In this document: in pieces, positions 8,140 to 16,880 of the stretch | Numbering within the stretch: the first letter of the stretch is position 1 | Layout of the letters: every line of letters starts with the position of its first letter | Notes under the pieces: model-generated | Told to the model about the DNA's origin: nothing | The model's input: only the letters and a program-made list of their open reading frames with translations | The model's database searches: none | Source: Nocardioides marinus | GTDB taxonomy: Bacteria; Actinomycetota; Actinomycetes; Propionibacteriales; Nocardioidaceae | Assembly: GCF_013408145.1 (NCBI RefSeq) | Contig: NZ_JACBZI010000001.1 | Location: 2,122,001-2,186,000 of the forward strand | Direction: 5' to 3' | Length of the DNA: 64,000 nucleotides | Translations under genes and position numbers: made by a program

Positions 8140-8706
8140 TCAGGTGCCGGCCTTGGCGGCGGCCTTCTTCTGCTTCTTGAAGTCCCGCACCTTCTGCAGG
8201 GAGTCGGGGTCGACGACGTCGGCCACCGAGCGGTGCCCCTCCAGGGCGTAGTCCCCCACGACGCTCTCCCAGCCGTCGGGGCGGACCTGCAGCTGCTTGG
8301 CGAGCAGCGCCACGAAGATCTGGGCCTTCTGCTTGCCGAAGCCGGGCAGCGCCATGACCCGCTTGAGCAGGTCGCGACCGTCGGAGGCCCCGGACCACAG
8401 CAGCGAGGCGTCGCCGTCGTACTCCTCGCACACCAGCCGCGCGAGCTCCTGCAGGCGCGCGGCCATCGACCCCGGGAACCGGTGGATGGCCGGTGCCGTC
8501 GCGCACAGCGCGGCGAACTCCTCGGGATCGGCCGCGGCGATGCGGGCCGGGTCGAGGGTCCCGAAGCGCTCGAGGACCTTGGCGGGCCCGCGGAAGGCGT
8601 GCTCCATGGGGTACTGCTGGTCGAGCATCATGCCGACCAGTAGCGCGAACGGGTCATCGGTGAGCACCTGGTCGGCGGCCTCGTCGCCGGTGATGTGGAT
8701 CGCCAT
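8140..8706 (-). CDS. HhH-GPD superfamily base excision DNA glycosylase
   Basis: A 188-residue protein of the HhH-GPD fold. The helix-hairpin-helix LPGFGKQKAQIF is at residues 120-131 and the basic tail (DFKKQKKAAAKAGT) at the end. The N-terminal segment DPFALLVGMMLDQQYPMEHAF is typical of the short actinobacterial glycosylase family. Lys125 and Lys127 are in the hairpin; the Asp that normally follows may be Asp144 or Asp152, but I cannot fix it. The likely role is removal of damaged bases. The ATG at 8706 is chosen; an in-frame ATG at 8715 is possible. Single gene, downstream of an unrelated gene on the same strand. Confidence 0.8.
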   Translation of the reverse strand: MAIHITGDEAADQVLTDDPFALLVGMMLDQQYPMEHAFRGPAKVLERFGTLDPARIAAADPEEFAALCATAPAIHRFPGSMAARLQELARLVCEEYDGDASLLWSGASDGRDLLKRVMALPGFGKQKAQIFVALLAKQLQVRPDGWESVVGDYALEGHRSVADVVDPDSLQKVRDFKKQKKAAAKAGT

Positions 8707-8750
8707 GGCGCCCATCCTGCACGACCGCACAGGGCCGCGGGCAGTGCGGC

Positions 8751-9371
8751 TCAGGCCCCCGCGGTCTCCTGGACGCGCAGCACCCGCACGTGGCCGTCGA
8801 GCCCGGCGGCGTCGAGGCGCTCGACGAGCTCCTGGACGACGGTGGGCCGGCCGGGCAGCTCCAGGACGACCGAGCGATCGGCGTACGTCGTCGGGTCGGG
8901 CTCGACCAGGCCGACCGCCAGCGGCGCGCAGGCGCCGGCCAGGGTGCTCAGCGCGGCCGGGGACCCGAAGCCCCGCAGCTGCCACCGACCGCCGTAGGGC
9001 AGCTCGCGCAGCTCGAGGAAGACGACGTCGTCGCGGCCCTCGGGTGCCTGCCCGGCGACCCGGCGGCACTCGCCCCGCGCGTCGGGCTCGAGGTAGGCGA
9101 TGGCGCTCAGCCCCGGCTGGGCCAGGCCGTCGAGCACGCGTTCGAGGGCGGCGGCACCACGCCGGGCGACGACGAGCGACTGGGGCAGGCCGGTCTCGTC
9201 CGGCAGCACCGGGTCGCAGCGGTGCCCGGCCTCACCGAGGCTCGTGGCGACCTGCCACACCGCCTCGGGCGGCCAGACCCGCACCTCCAGGTCGTCGTGG
9301 TCCACCGGGGTGACCAGGACTGTCGCCGCGACCACTGCCCGGGTGGGCGAGGGCATCGAGACGTCGAGCAC
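8751..9371 (-). CDS. Conserved hypothetical protein (206 aa)
   Basis: I do not recognise this family. It is a soluble alpha/beta protein with alternating hydrophobic strands (AVVAATVLVTPVDHDDLEVRVW near the start; SVVLELPGRPTVVQELVERLD near the end), no signal peptide and no membrane segment. The C-terminal part, a strand followed by a helix and LDGHVRVLRVQE, could be an ACT-like or ferredoxin-like half. The start is set at GTG 9371 because GGAGG lies 5 nt upstream; a TTG at 9383 would put that site inside the gene. Codon use supports this strand over the long open frame opposite. Confidence 0.6.
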   Translation of the reverse strand: MLDVSMPSPTRAVVAATVLVTPVDHDDLEVRVWPPEAVWQVATSLGEAGHRCDPVLPDETGLPQSLVVARRGAAALERVLDGLAQPGLSAIAYLEPDARGECRRVAGQAPEGRDDVVFLELRELPYGGRWQLRGFGSPAALSTLAGACAPLAVGLVEPDPTTYADRSVVLELPGRPTVVQELVERLDAAGLDGHVRVLRVQETAGA

Positions 9372-9588
9372 GCGAGCCTCCAACAGAGTTCGTCCGAGAG
9401 ACCGGTCGGGGGTCGGTCACGGAAGCAAGTCTGGGCGGCTTTACGTGGCCCGTCAGGCGTGGAATCGGTTCCCGAACAACTCCGAACAGCGCTGAGCGTG
9501 GCCTTTACCGAGGCCCCTAGGAGGCGTCCTCACCCGTTCTGACGAGCCACCGGCCCACGGATACCCCACCCCGTGTCGACGCGCGAGG

Positions 9589-9993
9589 TCACGAGCCGGC
9601 CTTGACCGCCAGGACCGGGCAGGGCGCGTCCAGCAGCACCCGCTGCGCCTGGCTGCCGAGGATCAGCTTGCCCACCGGCGAGCGACGACGCAGCCCGATG
9701 ACCAGCAGGTCGGCCGAGTGCTCCTCCGCGACCTCGATGAGGTCCTCGGCCGGCTCCAGCCCACGGACGGTCTGGCGCAGGGTGAAGGCGAGCCCGCTGG
9801 CCTCCAGCCGCGCGCGCACCCCGTCGAGCTCGGCCTGGGCGGCCGCGGCGCGTGCCTCGTCGTACTCCTGGCCGCCACGGTGGGAGCTGACCACCACCAG
9901 CGAGGAGCCCCGCAGCCGGGCCTCCTCGACCGCCCTGTCGAGCGCTGCCTCCCCCTCAGGCTTGGCGACGTACCCCACCACGACCGTGCTCAT
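9589..9993 (-). CDS. Universal stress protein, UspA family
   Basis: A 134-residue single Usp domain. The N-terminal strand MSTVVVGYVAKPEGEAALDRA carries the nucleotide-binding strand and helix. The ATP-binding type signature G-x2-R-x4-G-K-x3-G-S is present near the C-terminus (GLRRRSPVGKLILGS). It is probably a cytoplasmic ATP-binding stress protein. The start is supported by GGGAGGA 5 nt upstream of ATG 9993. It stands alone, with spacers of about 200 bp on both sides. Confidence 0.88.
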   Translation of the reverse strand: MSTVVVGYVAKPEGEAALDRAVEEARLRGSSLVVVSSHRGGQEYDEARAAAAQAELDGVRARLEASGLAFTLRQTVRGLEPAEDLIEVAEEHSADLLVIGLRRRSPVGKLILGSQAQRVLLDAPCPVLAVKAGS

Positions 9994-10176
9994 CGCGTCC
10001 TCCCGGCTCCGGCCGACACCGACGACCCGGCTCTCGGACGCTCGCTCGACCTCTCGGGCACGGTAGCCGACCCCGGCCCCACCCGCCCGGGGACGACACC
10101 TGTGGACGGGTGCCTGTCGACAGGCACCTGTGGATGGGCGACCCCGCAGGTCCGCGGATCGGGGCAGGCTGAGCGG

Positions 10177-10578
10177 GTGCCCCTCGACCCGGACCAGCGC
10201 GCACGAGCCGCCGTGCTCGAGCTCGCGCGCGGCGAGCACCGCCGTCACCACCCCGCGCTGGTGCACGTGGGCGATCCGGCCGGCCGCGCGGTCGTGCTGC
10301 CCGCCGACCACGGTCCCGACCACGCGCTGCGCGCCGACGTGCTCGGGGCGCTGCTGTGGCACCGGCGCGACGAGCGCCCGCTGGTGTGGCTGACCCGCAC
10401 GGGGTCGTTGTCCTGGCAGGACGTGGATGCCGACTGGTACGCCGGGTGGCGCGCCGCCGGCGCCGAGGTCGGCGTCGCGAGCCGCTTCCTCGTGGTCACC
10501 CGGCACGGCTGGCACGACCCCACCAGCGGCGCCACCCGCACCTGGCGACGGATCCGGGACCGTCGGCGGCCCCGGTGA
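10177..10578 (+). CDS. Hypothetical protein (133 aa)
   Basis: Not a family I can name. A small soluble protein rich in Arg, His and Trp, with conserved-looking blocks ALVHVGDPAGRAVVLPADHG, PLVWLTRTGSLSWQDVDADW and a basic tail (RTWRRIRDRRRPR). No signal peptide or membrane span. The start is taken as GTG 10177; it lacks a clear ribosome site, so it may lie elsewhere. Third-position GC is high and supports coding on this strand. No operon partner: the downstream gene is on the opposite strand and converges on it. Confidence 0.5.
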   Translation: MPLDPDQRARAAVLELARGEHRRHHPALVHVGDPAGRAVVLPADHGPDHALRADVLGALLWHRRDERPLVWLTRTGSLSWQDVDADWYAGWRAAGAEVGVASRFLVVTRHGWHDPTSGATRTWRRIRDRRRPR

Positions 10579-10610
10579 CGGGGTGGGGGTGAGGACGCGG
10601 TGGCTCGGGC

Positions 10611-12074
10611 TCAGTCCCAGGCGTGGACGGGCTCGTTGCTGTGCATCCGCTCGCGGTACTCCAGCAGCGTGGCGCGCAGGGCGTCCCACCGGTCCTCGCC
10701 GGACCGGGCCCGCACCCGGCCCACGAACCACTCCGCTCCGTTGGTGCCGAACAGGCAGCGCTGCTCGATGACGCCCAGGAGCCGGTCGCGCACCTCCGCG
10801 GCGACGCCCCAGCGCTCCAGGCCCTCGTGGGCCATCGGCAGCAGCCGCCGGAGCACGAGCTCGGTGGCGCGGACCTGGCCGACGCCGGGCCAGTAGATCT
10901 GGGCGTCGATGCCCTGCTGGGCAGCGACGTGGAAGTTCTCCTCGGCGGCGCTGAAGGACATCTGGCTCCACAACGGCCGCTCGCTCTCCGCGACACTGCG
11001 CACCAGCCCGAAGTAGAAGGCGGCGTTGGCGACCGTGTCCAGGACCGTGGGGCCGGCGGCGAGCAGGCGGTTCTCCACCCGCAGGTGCGGCCCGGCGTCG
11101 GTGACGTCGTAGACCGGCCGGTTCCAGCGGTAGACGGTGCCGTTGTGCAGGCGCAGCTCCGAGAGGGCGGGGGTGCCGCCGGACTCCAGCACCGCGAGCG
11201 GGTCCTCGTCGTCGGTGATCGGCAGCAGCGCCGGGAAGTACCGGACGTTCTCCTCGAAGCAGTCGAAGACCGAGGTGATCCACCGCTCCCCGAACCACAC
11301 GCGCGGACGGACCCCCTGGGCCTTGAGCTCCTCGCCGCGGGTGTCGGTGGCCTGCTCGAACAACGGGATGCGGGTCTCGCGCCACAGCTCCTTGCCGAGC
11401 AGGTACGGCGCGTTGGCGCCGACCGCCAGCTGGGCGGCCGCGATGGCCTGCGAGGCGTTCCAGTACGCCGCGAACTGGTCCGGGGAGGTCTGGACGTGGA
11501 ACTGGGTGCTCGTGCAGGCGGCCTCCGGCACGATCGAGTCGGCGGTCGTGCGCAGCTGCTCGGCGCCCTCGATCCGGATCTCGATGTCCTCGCCGCGGGC
11601 GGCGAGGATCTGGTCGGAGAGCAGGGCGTAGCGCGGGTTGGCGCTGATGGCGTCGCGCCCGAGGTGTCCGTCGGCGAGGGTCGGGAGGATCCCGATCATC
11701 ACCAGGTGGGCGCCGATCGCGGCCGAGCGCTCCTCGGCGTCGTTGAGGTCCTCGCGCAGGATCTCCTCGATGCGGGTCAGGCCGTCGTCGTGCAGGTGGA
11801 CCGGCGGGACGTTGATCTCGACGTTGAACTGGGCTAGCTCGGTCTGGAAGTCGGCGTCCGCGATCTGCTCGAGCACCTCGGCGTTGCGCAGGGCCGGGTC
11901 ACCGGCCTCGTCGACCAGGTTGAGCTCGACCTCGAGGCCGGTCATCGGGTCGTCGGTGTCGAAGGCCGCCTCACGCAGCATCCGGGCGAAGACGTCGAGG
12001 TTGCGGCGCACCTTCTCCCGGTGCCGGGTGCGATCGGCGCGGGTGAACTCCTGCTGCTCCACCTCTTCTCCCAT
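10611..12074 (-). CDS. GCS2-type glutamate-cysteine ligase family protein
   Basis: A 487-residue carboxylate-amine ligase of the GCS2 (plant/actinobacterial glutamate-cysteine ligase) superfamily. Early on it has TGLEVELNLVD (metal- and substrate-binding acidic cluster), then ADFQTELAQFNVEINVPP, a central TSTQFHVQTSPD and late HLRVENRLLAAGPT; these are the usual family landmarks. Members form gamma-glutamyl amides with ATP. Actinobacteria that make mycothiol do not need glutathione, so the true amine substrate is uncertain. TAGGGT (12081-12086, minus strand) lies 6 nt upstream of the ATG, indicating a leaderless message. It follows the DUF4192 gene on the same strand but has its own promoter. 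Confidence 0.8.
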   Translation of the reverse strand: MGEEVEQQEFTRADRTRHREKVRRNLDVFARMLREAAFDTDDPMTGLEVELNLVDEAGDPALRNAEVLEQIADADFQTELAQFNVEINVPPVHLHDDGLTRIEEILREDLNDAEERSAAIGAHLVMIGILPTLADGHLGRDAISANPRYALLSDQILAARGEDIEIRIEGAEQLRTTADSIVPEAACTSTQFHVQTSPDQFAAYWNASQAIAAAQLAVGANAPYLLGKELWRETRIPLFEQATDTRGEELKAQGVRPRVWFGERWITSVFDCFEENVRYFPALLPITDDEDPLAVLESGGTPALSELRLHNGTVYRWNRPVYDVTDAGPHLRVENRLLAAGPTVLDTVANAAFYFGLVRSVAESERPLWSQMSFSAAEENFHVAAQQGIDAQIYWPGVGQVRATELVLRRLLPMAHEGLERWGVAAEVRDRLLGVIEQRCLFGTNGAEWFVGRVRARSGEDRWDALRATLLEYRERMHSNEPVHAWD

Positions 12075-12098
12075 GAGCGAACCCTAGGGCTCCCCACC

Positions 12099-13115
12099 TC
12101 ACCCGGCGAGGGGTCTCAGGGAGCCCTCCCACCCCTCGGGCGACACCGCCCGCTGCAGCAGGCGCGCGACCATGGCGCAGTCGGGGTGCTCGGGCTCGAC
12201 CTCGACGCCACGGTCCACGGCGCACCAGGCCAGTGCCCCGTCGCCGACGACCCAGGCGGCGAGCGCGACCGCGGCGGCCGCGTCCGGGACGCGCTCGCGC
12301 GGGGCGCGTCGCAGGACCTCCGACCACAGGTCCACCTGGCCGCGTGCGGTGTCACGTCGCAGGTGACGCGCCACCGCCTGCCGGCACCTGCCCTGCCGCA
12401 GCCCGACCAGCAGCTCGGCGACCTCGGCGTCGGTCACCGGCGTCCCGCTGCCGCACCGCGACCGGAGCAGCTCCTCGAAGCGACGGGTCGTCACGGACAC
12501 CGGCTCCACCAGCCCGGCCAGCACCTCCCCCGCCACCCCGCCCGGGTCGGGCGCCAGGGTCGCCGCGACCGCGGCCCGGTCGGGGTGGGTCACGCGCCCC
12601 TCGAGCACCGAGCGGGCACGGAAGGGGTGGCTGGCCGCGTCGAAGGCCTGCCCCTCCCCCCGGTCGTCGAGCTCCGCGGTGGTCCCCACCCGCCACCAGC
12701 GGCCCCCGTGCGCCCGCAGGCAGGTGACGACGCCGATCCCGTGGCCTCGCAGCGCGCTGGCCAGCACCCGCAGCACGTCGGCGGTCCAGCGGTCCGCGTG
12801 GTGGAAGCCGAACAGGGCCACCGTCGCGACCCCGTGCCGCACCGCGGGCTCGACGAGGGACTCGATCATCGGCATCACCTCCTCGGCGAGCGTGGGCATC
12901 TCGACCCGCGCGTGGAAGCACCGGGGCGCCCCGAAGGTCAGCATCACCACCGACTCCTCGGGGACGAACCCGAGCACCAGCGGCACCGTGGCGAGCAGGT
13001 CCTCGGGGGTGCGGGCCACGTAGGGGGCGTCGGGCCCCTGGACGGGCCGGTCGGTCGGCCGGTCGGTCGGCCGGTCGGTCGTTGGGCGGTCGGGGTGGCG
13101 GTCGTGTGCGTCCAT
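12099..13115 (-). CDS. DUF4192 domain protein
   Basis: A 338-residue actinobacterial protein of the DUF4192 family, function unknown. The diagnostic opening is present after a short linker: RTPEDLLATVPLVLGFVPEE then SVVMLTFG, later VATVALFGFHHAD and a C-terminal helical part with AAVALAAWVVGDGALAWCAV. No signal peptide; cytoplasmic. The first 25 residues are a low-complexity tail with three TDRP repeats (DNA 13049-13082). ATG 13115 is taken as start because the conserved domain begins only about 30 residues later; an upstream in-frame extension is low-complexity and unlikely. It is divergent from dinB by about 110 bp. Confidence 0.8.
   Translation of the reverse strand: MDAHDRHPDRPTTDRPTDRPTDRPVQGPDAPYVARTPEDLLATVPLVLGFVPEESVVMLTFGAPRCFHARVEMPTLAEEVMPMIESLVEPAVRHGVATVALFGFHHADRWTADVLRVLASALRGHGIGVVTCLRAHGGRWWRVGTTAELDDRGEGQAFDAASHPFRARSVLEGRVTHPDRAAVAATLAPDPGGVAGEVLAGLVEPVSVTTRRFEELLRSRCGSGTPVTDAEVAELLVGLRQGRCRQAVARHLRRDTARGQVDLWSEVLRRAPRERVPDAAAAVALAAWVVGDGALAWCAVDRGVEVEPEHPDCAMVARLLQRAVSPEGWEGSLRPLAG
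13049..13082. repeat. 12-bp tandem repeat (TDRP codons) in the DUF4192 gene
   Basis: GGTCGGTCGGCC is repeated from 13049 and 13061, with a partial third unit from 13073. On the minus strand it encodes TDRP repeats just after the DUF4192 start codon. It is likely slippage-prone. Confidence 0.8.
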
Positions 13116-13224
13116 GGCGGCAGGCTGCTCGGACGCGGGGCCCCGTGGGGGCGCAGAGCCGCTGCCTGGGGACGGGCGCGGGCGAGGACCGCCCTGTGGA
13201 CGGTCCGCGGGTAGCGTGCGCGAC

Positions 13225-14652
13225 GTGCGCGGCGAGTCCTCGGTCCTCCACCTGGACCTGGATGCGTTCTTCGCCGCCGTCGAGCAGCGCGACAAGCCCT
13301 CCCTGCGCGGCCGGCCGGTCGTCGTCGGGGGCACCGGCGGTCGCGGGGTCGTGGCGACGGCGTCGTACGAGGCCCGTCGGTACGGGGTGCGCTCGGCGAT
13401 GTCGACCCGCGAGGCGCGGGCGCGCTGCCCGCACGCGGCGTTCCTCGGCGGGCGGTTCCCGGCCTACCGGGAGGCCAGCCGAGCGGTGATGGCGGTCCTG
13501 CGTGCGGCCTCGCCCCTCGTGGAGCCGCTGTCGCTGGACGAGGCGTTCGTCGACCTGGCCGCCTCCGAGGACCCGGCGCTGGCGTCGCTGGAGGTGCCGG
13601 CGGTGACGGAGTACGCCGAGCTGCTGCGGGCCCGGGTCGCCGAGGCCACTGACGGGCTGACCTGCTCGGTCGGCGTCGCCACCAGCAAGTTCATGGCCAA
13701 GGTCGCCAGCGACCTCGACAAGCCCGACGGCCTGGTGGTGGTCGCCCCGGGCACCGAGCGCGAGCTGCTGCGCCCGATGAGCGTCACCGTCATCCCCGGC
13801 GTGGGCCCGGCGACCGCCGAGCGGCTGCGCCGGGTGGGGGTGCAGACGGTGGCCCAGCTCGAGGAGGTCAGCGAGGAGGAGCTGGTGCGACTGGTCGGCA
13901 CCGCCCACGGCACCTCGCTGTTCCACCTCGCCCGGGCGCAGGACGACCGAGCGGTGGTCGCGGAACGGGAGGCGAAGTCGGTCAGCGTCGAGGGCACCTA
14001 CGACTCCGACCTCTCCGACCTGCGCCTGATGGAGCACCTGCTGGTGCGGCAGTCCGCCGCGGTGGCGACCCGGCTCGGCAAGGCCGGGCTGTCGGGCCGC
14101 ACGATCAGCATCAAGGTGCGCCTGCACGACTTCACCACCACCAGCCGCTCCTCCACGCTGCCCTCCCCCACCGACGACCCGGCCGTCATCGCCCGCGTGG
14201 TGCGGGCGCTGCTCGCCGAGCTCGCGGCCGGCGTCGACACCGGCCCGGCCCTGCGCGGCGGGGTGCGACTGCTCGGCGTCGGGGTCTCCGGCCTGGCCGA
14301 CTGGGTCCAGGACGACCTGTTCGCCGGGCTCGCCGAGGACACCCCGGAGGATGCCCGGGAGGGGGCCGAGGAGCCCCAGGAGCTCCCCGAGCCGCCCCGG
14401 GCCCGGCCCACCGGCTGGTCGCCCGGGGCCGACGTGGTCCACGACGAGCACGGCCGCGGGTGGGTGTGGGGGTCGGGACGCGGGGTGGTCACGGTGCGCT
14501 TCGAGACCCGGGAGAGCCCGGCCGGGCCGGTGCGGTCCTTCGCCGTCGACGACCCGGCGCTGCACCGGTGGCAGCCCGAGGTCGCCGACGACCCGGACGG
14601 CACCGAGCACGTGACCGAGCACGGGACCGAGGACGTCACCGAGCCCGGCTGA
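13225..14652 (+). CDS. dinB: DNA polymerase IV (Y-family)
   Basis: A 475-residue translesion polymerase. The palm carries Asp11 in HLDLDAFFAAVEQ, with Phe16 at the steric-gate position, and the catalytic pair Asp105-Glu106 in SLDEAFVD. The thumb HhH is IPGVGPATAERLRRVG; the little-finger domain follows. After the polymerase core comes a C-terminal extension typical of actinobacterial DinB, with VVHDEHGRGWVWGSGRG and an acidic tail. The GTG at 13225 is preferred over GTG 13216 because TAGCGT (13212-13217) ends 7 nt before it, as in leaderless genes. No beta-clamp motif was identified with certainty. The 3' end overlaps the convergent pxpC gene by 17 bp. Confidence 0.92.
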   Translation: MRGESSVLHLDLDAFFAAVEQRDKPSLRGRPVVVGGTGGRGVVATASYEARRYGVRSAMSTREARARCPHAAFLGGRFPAYREASRAVMAVLRAASPLVEPLSLDEAFVDLAASEDPALASLEVPAVTEYAELLRARVAEATDGLTCSVGVATSKFMAKVASDLDKPDGLVVVAPGTERELLRPMSVTVIPGVGPATAERLRRVGVQTVAQLEEVSEEELVRLVGTAHGTSLFHLARAQDDRAVVAEREAKSVSVEGTYDSDLSDLRLMEHLLVRQSAAVATRLGKAGLSGRTISIKVRLHDFTTTSRSSTLPSPTDDPAVIARVVRALLAELAAGVDTGPALRGGVRLLGVGVSGLADWVQDDLFAGLAEDTPEDAREGAEEPQELPEPPRARPTGWSPGADVVHDEHGRGWVWGSGRGVVTVRFETRESPAGPVRSFAVDDPALHRWQPEVADDPDGTEHVTEHGTEDVTEPG

Positions 14653-15490
14653 AGCGCACCGGGTCCCCGGGGCGCAGCTGCGCGCAGCGCCACAGGTCCG
14701 CCGGCTCCACCACGGCCACCACCGGGTAGCCGCCCGTCGTCGGGTGGTCGGCCAGGAACACGACCGGCCGCCCACCCGGCGGCAGCTGGACCGCCCCGAG
14801 CAGCACGCCCTCCGAGGCCAGCTCGTCGGTGCGGGCCCGGGGCAGGGTCCCGCCCTCGAGGCGCAGCCCCACCCGGTCGGAGTCCGGGCCGCAGGTCCAC
14901 GCGCCCCGCACCAGCAGGTCGACGGGGTCGCCGTCGCACCAGTCGGCCCGGGGGCCCGGGTGCAGGCGGAGCGTGCCGCTCGGGGGCGCGGGCGGGACCT
15001 CGACCGCGGCCGGCACCCCCGCGGGTACGCCGACGGGCAGCCGGTCCCCCGTCCGCACCGGGGGCGGCCCGAGCCCGGAGAGGGTGTCGGTGGAGCGTGA
15101 GCCGAGCACCGGGTCGACCACCAGCCCCCCGGAGACGGCCAGGTGGCTGCGAGCCCCGCGCAGCGGCGTACCGAGGGTGAGGGGGGTGTGGGTGGGCAGC
15201 CGCAGGGCCCGTCCCGTGGGAACCGCACGGTCCCCCAGCCGCAGCGGCACCTCGGCCCCGGTGACGGCCACCCACCGGTCCTCGGTGAGCCGGACGGTGA
15301 GCCCGCCCATGAGCACCTCCAGGCCCGCGGCGCCGGGCTCGTTGCCGACCAGCCGCTGGGCCAGGGCGTGGGCCGCGGCGTCGAGGGCACCCGAGCGCGG
15401 GACGCCGAGGTGGGCGTGCCCGGGACGGCCGCGGTCCTGCACGGTCACCAGGGGCCCGGTCGCCAGCACCTCCAGCACCGCGTCGCTCAC
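14636..15490 (-). CDS. pxpC: 5-oxoprolinase subunit C (biotin-dependent carboxyltransferase family)
   Basis: A 284-residue protein of the KipA/allophanate hydrolase subunit 2 family. It opens with LEVLATGPLVTVQDRGRPG and has GVPRSGALD, which are family signatures, and ends with GGRPVVFLADHPTTGGYPVVA. With PxpA and PxpB it should form the ATP-dependent 5-oxoprolinase that returns 5-oxoproline (pyroglutamate) to glutamate. Its GTG start overlaps the pxpB stop (GTGA, 15487-15490), so it is translationally coupled. Its stop lies 17 bp inside the convergent dinB gene. Order on the minus strand is pxpA, pxpB, pxpC. Confidence 0.88.
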   Translation of the reverse strand: MSDAVLEVLATGPLVTVQDRGRPGHAHLGVPRSGALDAAAHALAQRLVGNEPGAAGLEVLMGGLTVRLTEDRWVAVTGAEVPLRLGDRAVPTGRALRLPTHTPLTLGTPLRGARSHLAVSGGLVVDPVLGSRSTDTLSGLGPPPVRTGDRLPVGVPAGVPAAVEVPPAPPSGTLRLHPGPRADWCDGDPVDLLVRGAWTCGPDSDRVGLRLEGGTLPRARTDELASEGVLLGAVQLPPGGRPVVFLADHPTTGGYPVVAVVEPADLWRCAQLRPGDPVRFSRAR

Positions 15491-16098
15491 GCACGCACCT
15501 CGCGGAAGACCACACGGGTGCCCGGTGCGAGCAGCGCCGGCGGGGTGCGCCGGGTGTCCCACAGGGCCAGGTCGGTGCGCCCGAGCAGCCGCCAGCCGCC
15601 GGGCGAGGCGGTCGGGTAGACCGCCGACCAGGTGTCGGCGAGGGCCACCGAGCCGGCGGGGACCCGCGGACGGGGCGACGCCAGCCGGGGCACCGCCCAC
15701 TCCTCGGGCGCGCCGGAGAGGTAGGCGAAGCCGGGCGCGAACCCGCAGAACGCGCTCACCAGCTCCAGCGACGTGTGCCGCTCGACTACCTCGCGCAGCG
15801 TGCAGCCCCACACCTCGGCGACGTCGGCCAGGTCGGCACCGTCGTAGACGACGGGCACTTCGACCAGTGGCCCCGGGTCGGTGCCCGTGGCAGGGTCCCA
15901 GCGGCGCAGCGCTTCCTCTACCGGCGCCCGCTCGGTCCCGTCCACGAGCACGGTGCGGGCACCCGGGACCACGTCGGTCGCCCCGAGCCCGGCGCGCAGG
16001 TGCTCGGCCAGCGACAGCGCCGCCGGGGCGTCGCTCACCTCCACCAGCAGCGCGGCCGGGCCGCACGGCACCACGCGGTACGCCGGCGGGCCGGTCAC
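15487..16098 (-). CDS. pxpB: 5-oxoprolinase subunit B
   Basis: A 203-residue protein of the KipI/allophanate hydrolase subunit 1 family. The motifs PVVYDGADLADVAE, HTSLELVSAFCGFAPGFAYL and PRLASPRPRVPAGSVALA are the conserved core, with the cyclophilin-like C-terminal half containing SPGGWRLLGRT. It partners PxpC in the 5-oxoprolinase complex. Its stop overlaps the pxpC start, and it begins 28 bp after pxpA. The N-terminal start is a GTG at 16098. Confidence 0.88.
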   Translation of the reverse strand: MTGPPAYRVVPCGPAALLVEVSDAPAALSLAEHLRAGLGATDVVPGARTVLVDGTERAPVEEALRRWDPATGTDPGPLVEVPVVYDGADLADVAEVWGCTLREVVERHTSLELVSAFCGFAPGFAYLSGAPEEWAVPRLASPRPRVPAGSVALADTWSAVYPTASPGGWRLLGRTDLALWDTRRTPPALLAPGTRVVFREVRA

Positions 16099-16126
16099 CC
16101 CGCCACCCCGGCTCCCACCCCGGCCC

Positions 16127-16813
16127 TCACACCAGCCCCCGCAGCGCGTGCCCGGCCGCGAGCAGCGCGCGACGCACCGCCCGGGCGTGCTCGACCGCCC
16201 CGGGGTGGTCGCCGTGCACGCACACCGAGTCCACGGTGGCGGCCAGCTCGACGGCCCGCTCGGCGATCCGCGCGCCGTCGGTGACCAGGGCCCCCGGGCG
16301 GTCCCGTGGCAGCAGCCGGCCGTCCTCGGCGTACCCGCGGTCCGGGAAGCCCTCGTGCCACACCCGCCGACCGCGCTCCGCGGCCAGCGACAGCAGCCTC
16401 CCGCTCATCCCGAGCACCGGCAGGTCCCGGGAGCCCTCGAGCACCGCGAGCGCCTGCTCCTCGTCGTCCATCGTGCGGTGGTAGAGCGCGCCGTGCGGCT
16501 TGACGTAGCGCACGGTCGTGCCCTCCTCCCCCGCGATCACCGAGAGCGTGCCGACCTGGTCGGCCACCTGCTCGCGGAGCACCGAGCGGCGCACGTCGAG
16601 CGCGACCCTGCCGAAGTTCGCCCGGTCCGCGTAGGAGACCTGGGCGCCGACGCAGACCCCACGCACCGCTGCCTCGGCGCACACCGCCCGCATGATCGCC
16701 GGGCTCCCCGCGTGGTAGCCGCAGGCCACGTTGGCGCTGGTCACGACGGCGAGCAGGGCGGCGTCGTCGGTGACCTCCTCCCCGAGGTCGGCGTTCAGGT
16801 CGACGTGGCGCAC
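16127..16813 (-). CDS. pxpA: 5-oxoprolinase subunit A (LamB/YcsF family)
   Basis: A 228-residue protein. The opening DLNADLGE, then SANVACGYHAG, KPHGALYH and VCVHGDHPG are the LamB/YcsF landmarks that build the metal/substrate site of PxpA. It is the first gene of the pxpABC operon. The GTG at 16813 is supported by TAGGTT (16821-16826, minus strand) ending 7 nt upstream, so the operon message is probably leaderless. It diverges from the S9 peptidase gene, whose own hexamer lies 43 bp further right. The protein is slightly shorter than the usual 240-250 residues but all motifs are present. Confidence 0.9.
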   Translation of the reverse strand: MRHVDLNADLGEEVTDDAALLAVVTSANVACGYHAGSPAIMRAVCAEAAVRGVCVGAQVSYADRANFGRVALDVRRSVLREQVADQVGTLSVIAGEEGTTVRYVKPHGALYHRTMDDEEQALAVLEGSRDLPVLGMSGRLLSLAAERGRRVWHEGFPDRGYAEDGRLLPRDRPGALVTDGARIAERAVELAATVDSVCVHGDHPGAVEHARAVRRALLAAGHALRGLV

Positions 16814-16880
16814 GCCCCCGAACCTAGTGCCCCGCGCGGCCGCCGTCCCGCCGCTCCCGGGGCGCGTCTAGGGTCGCGAC

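Noticed and set aside
13049..13082. Regulatory iterons before dinB
   Set aside because: The 12-bp repeats lie inside the DUF4192 coding region and encode TDRP; no link to dinB control is visible.
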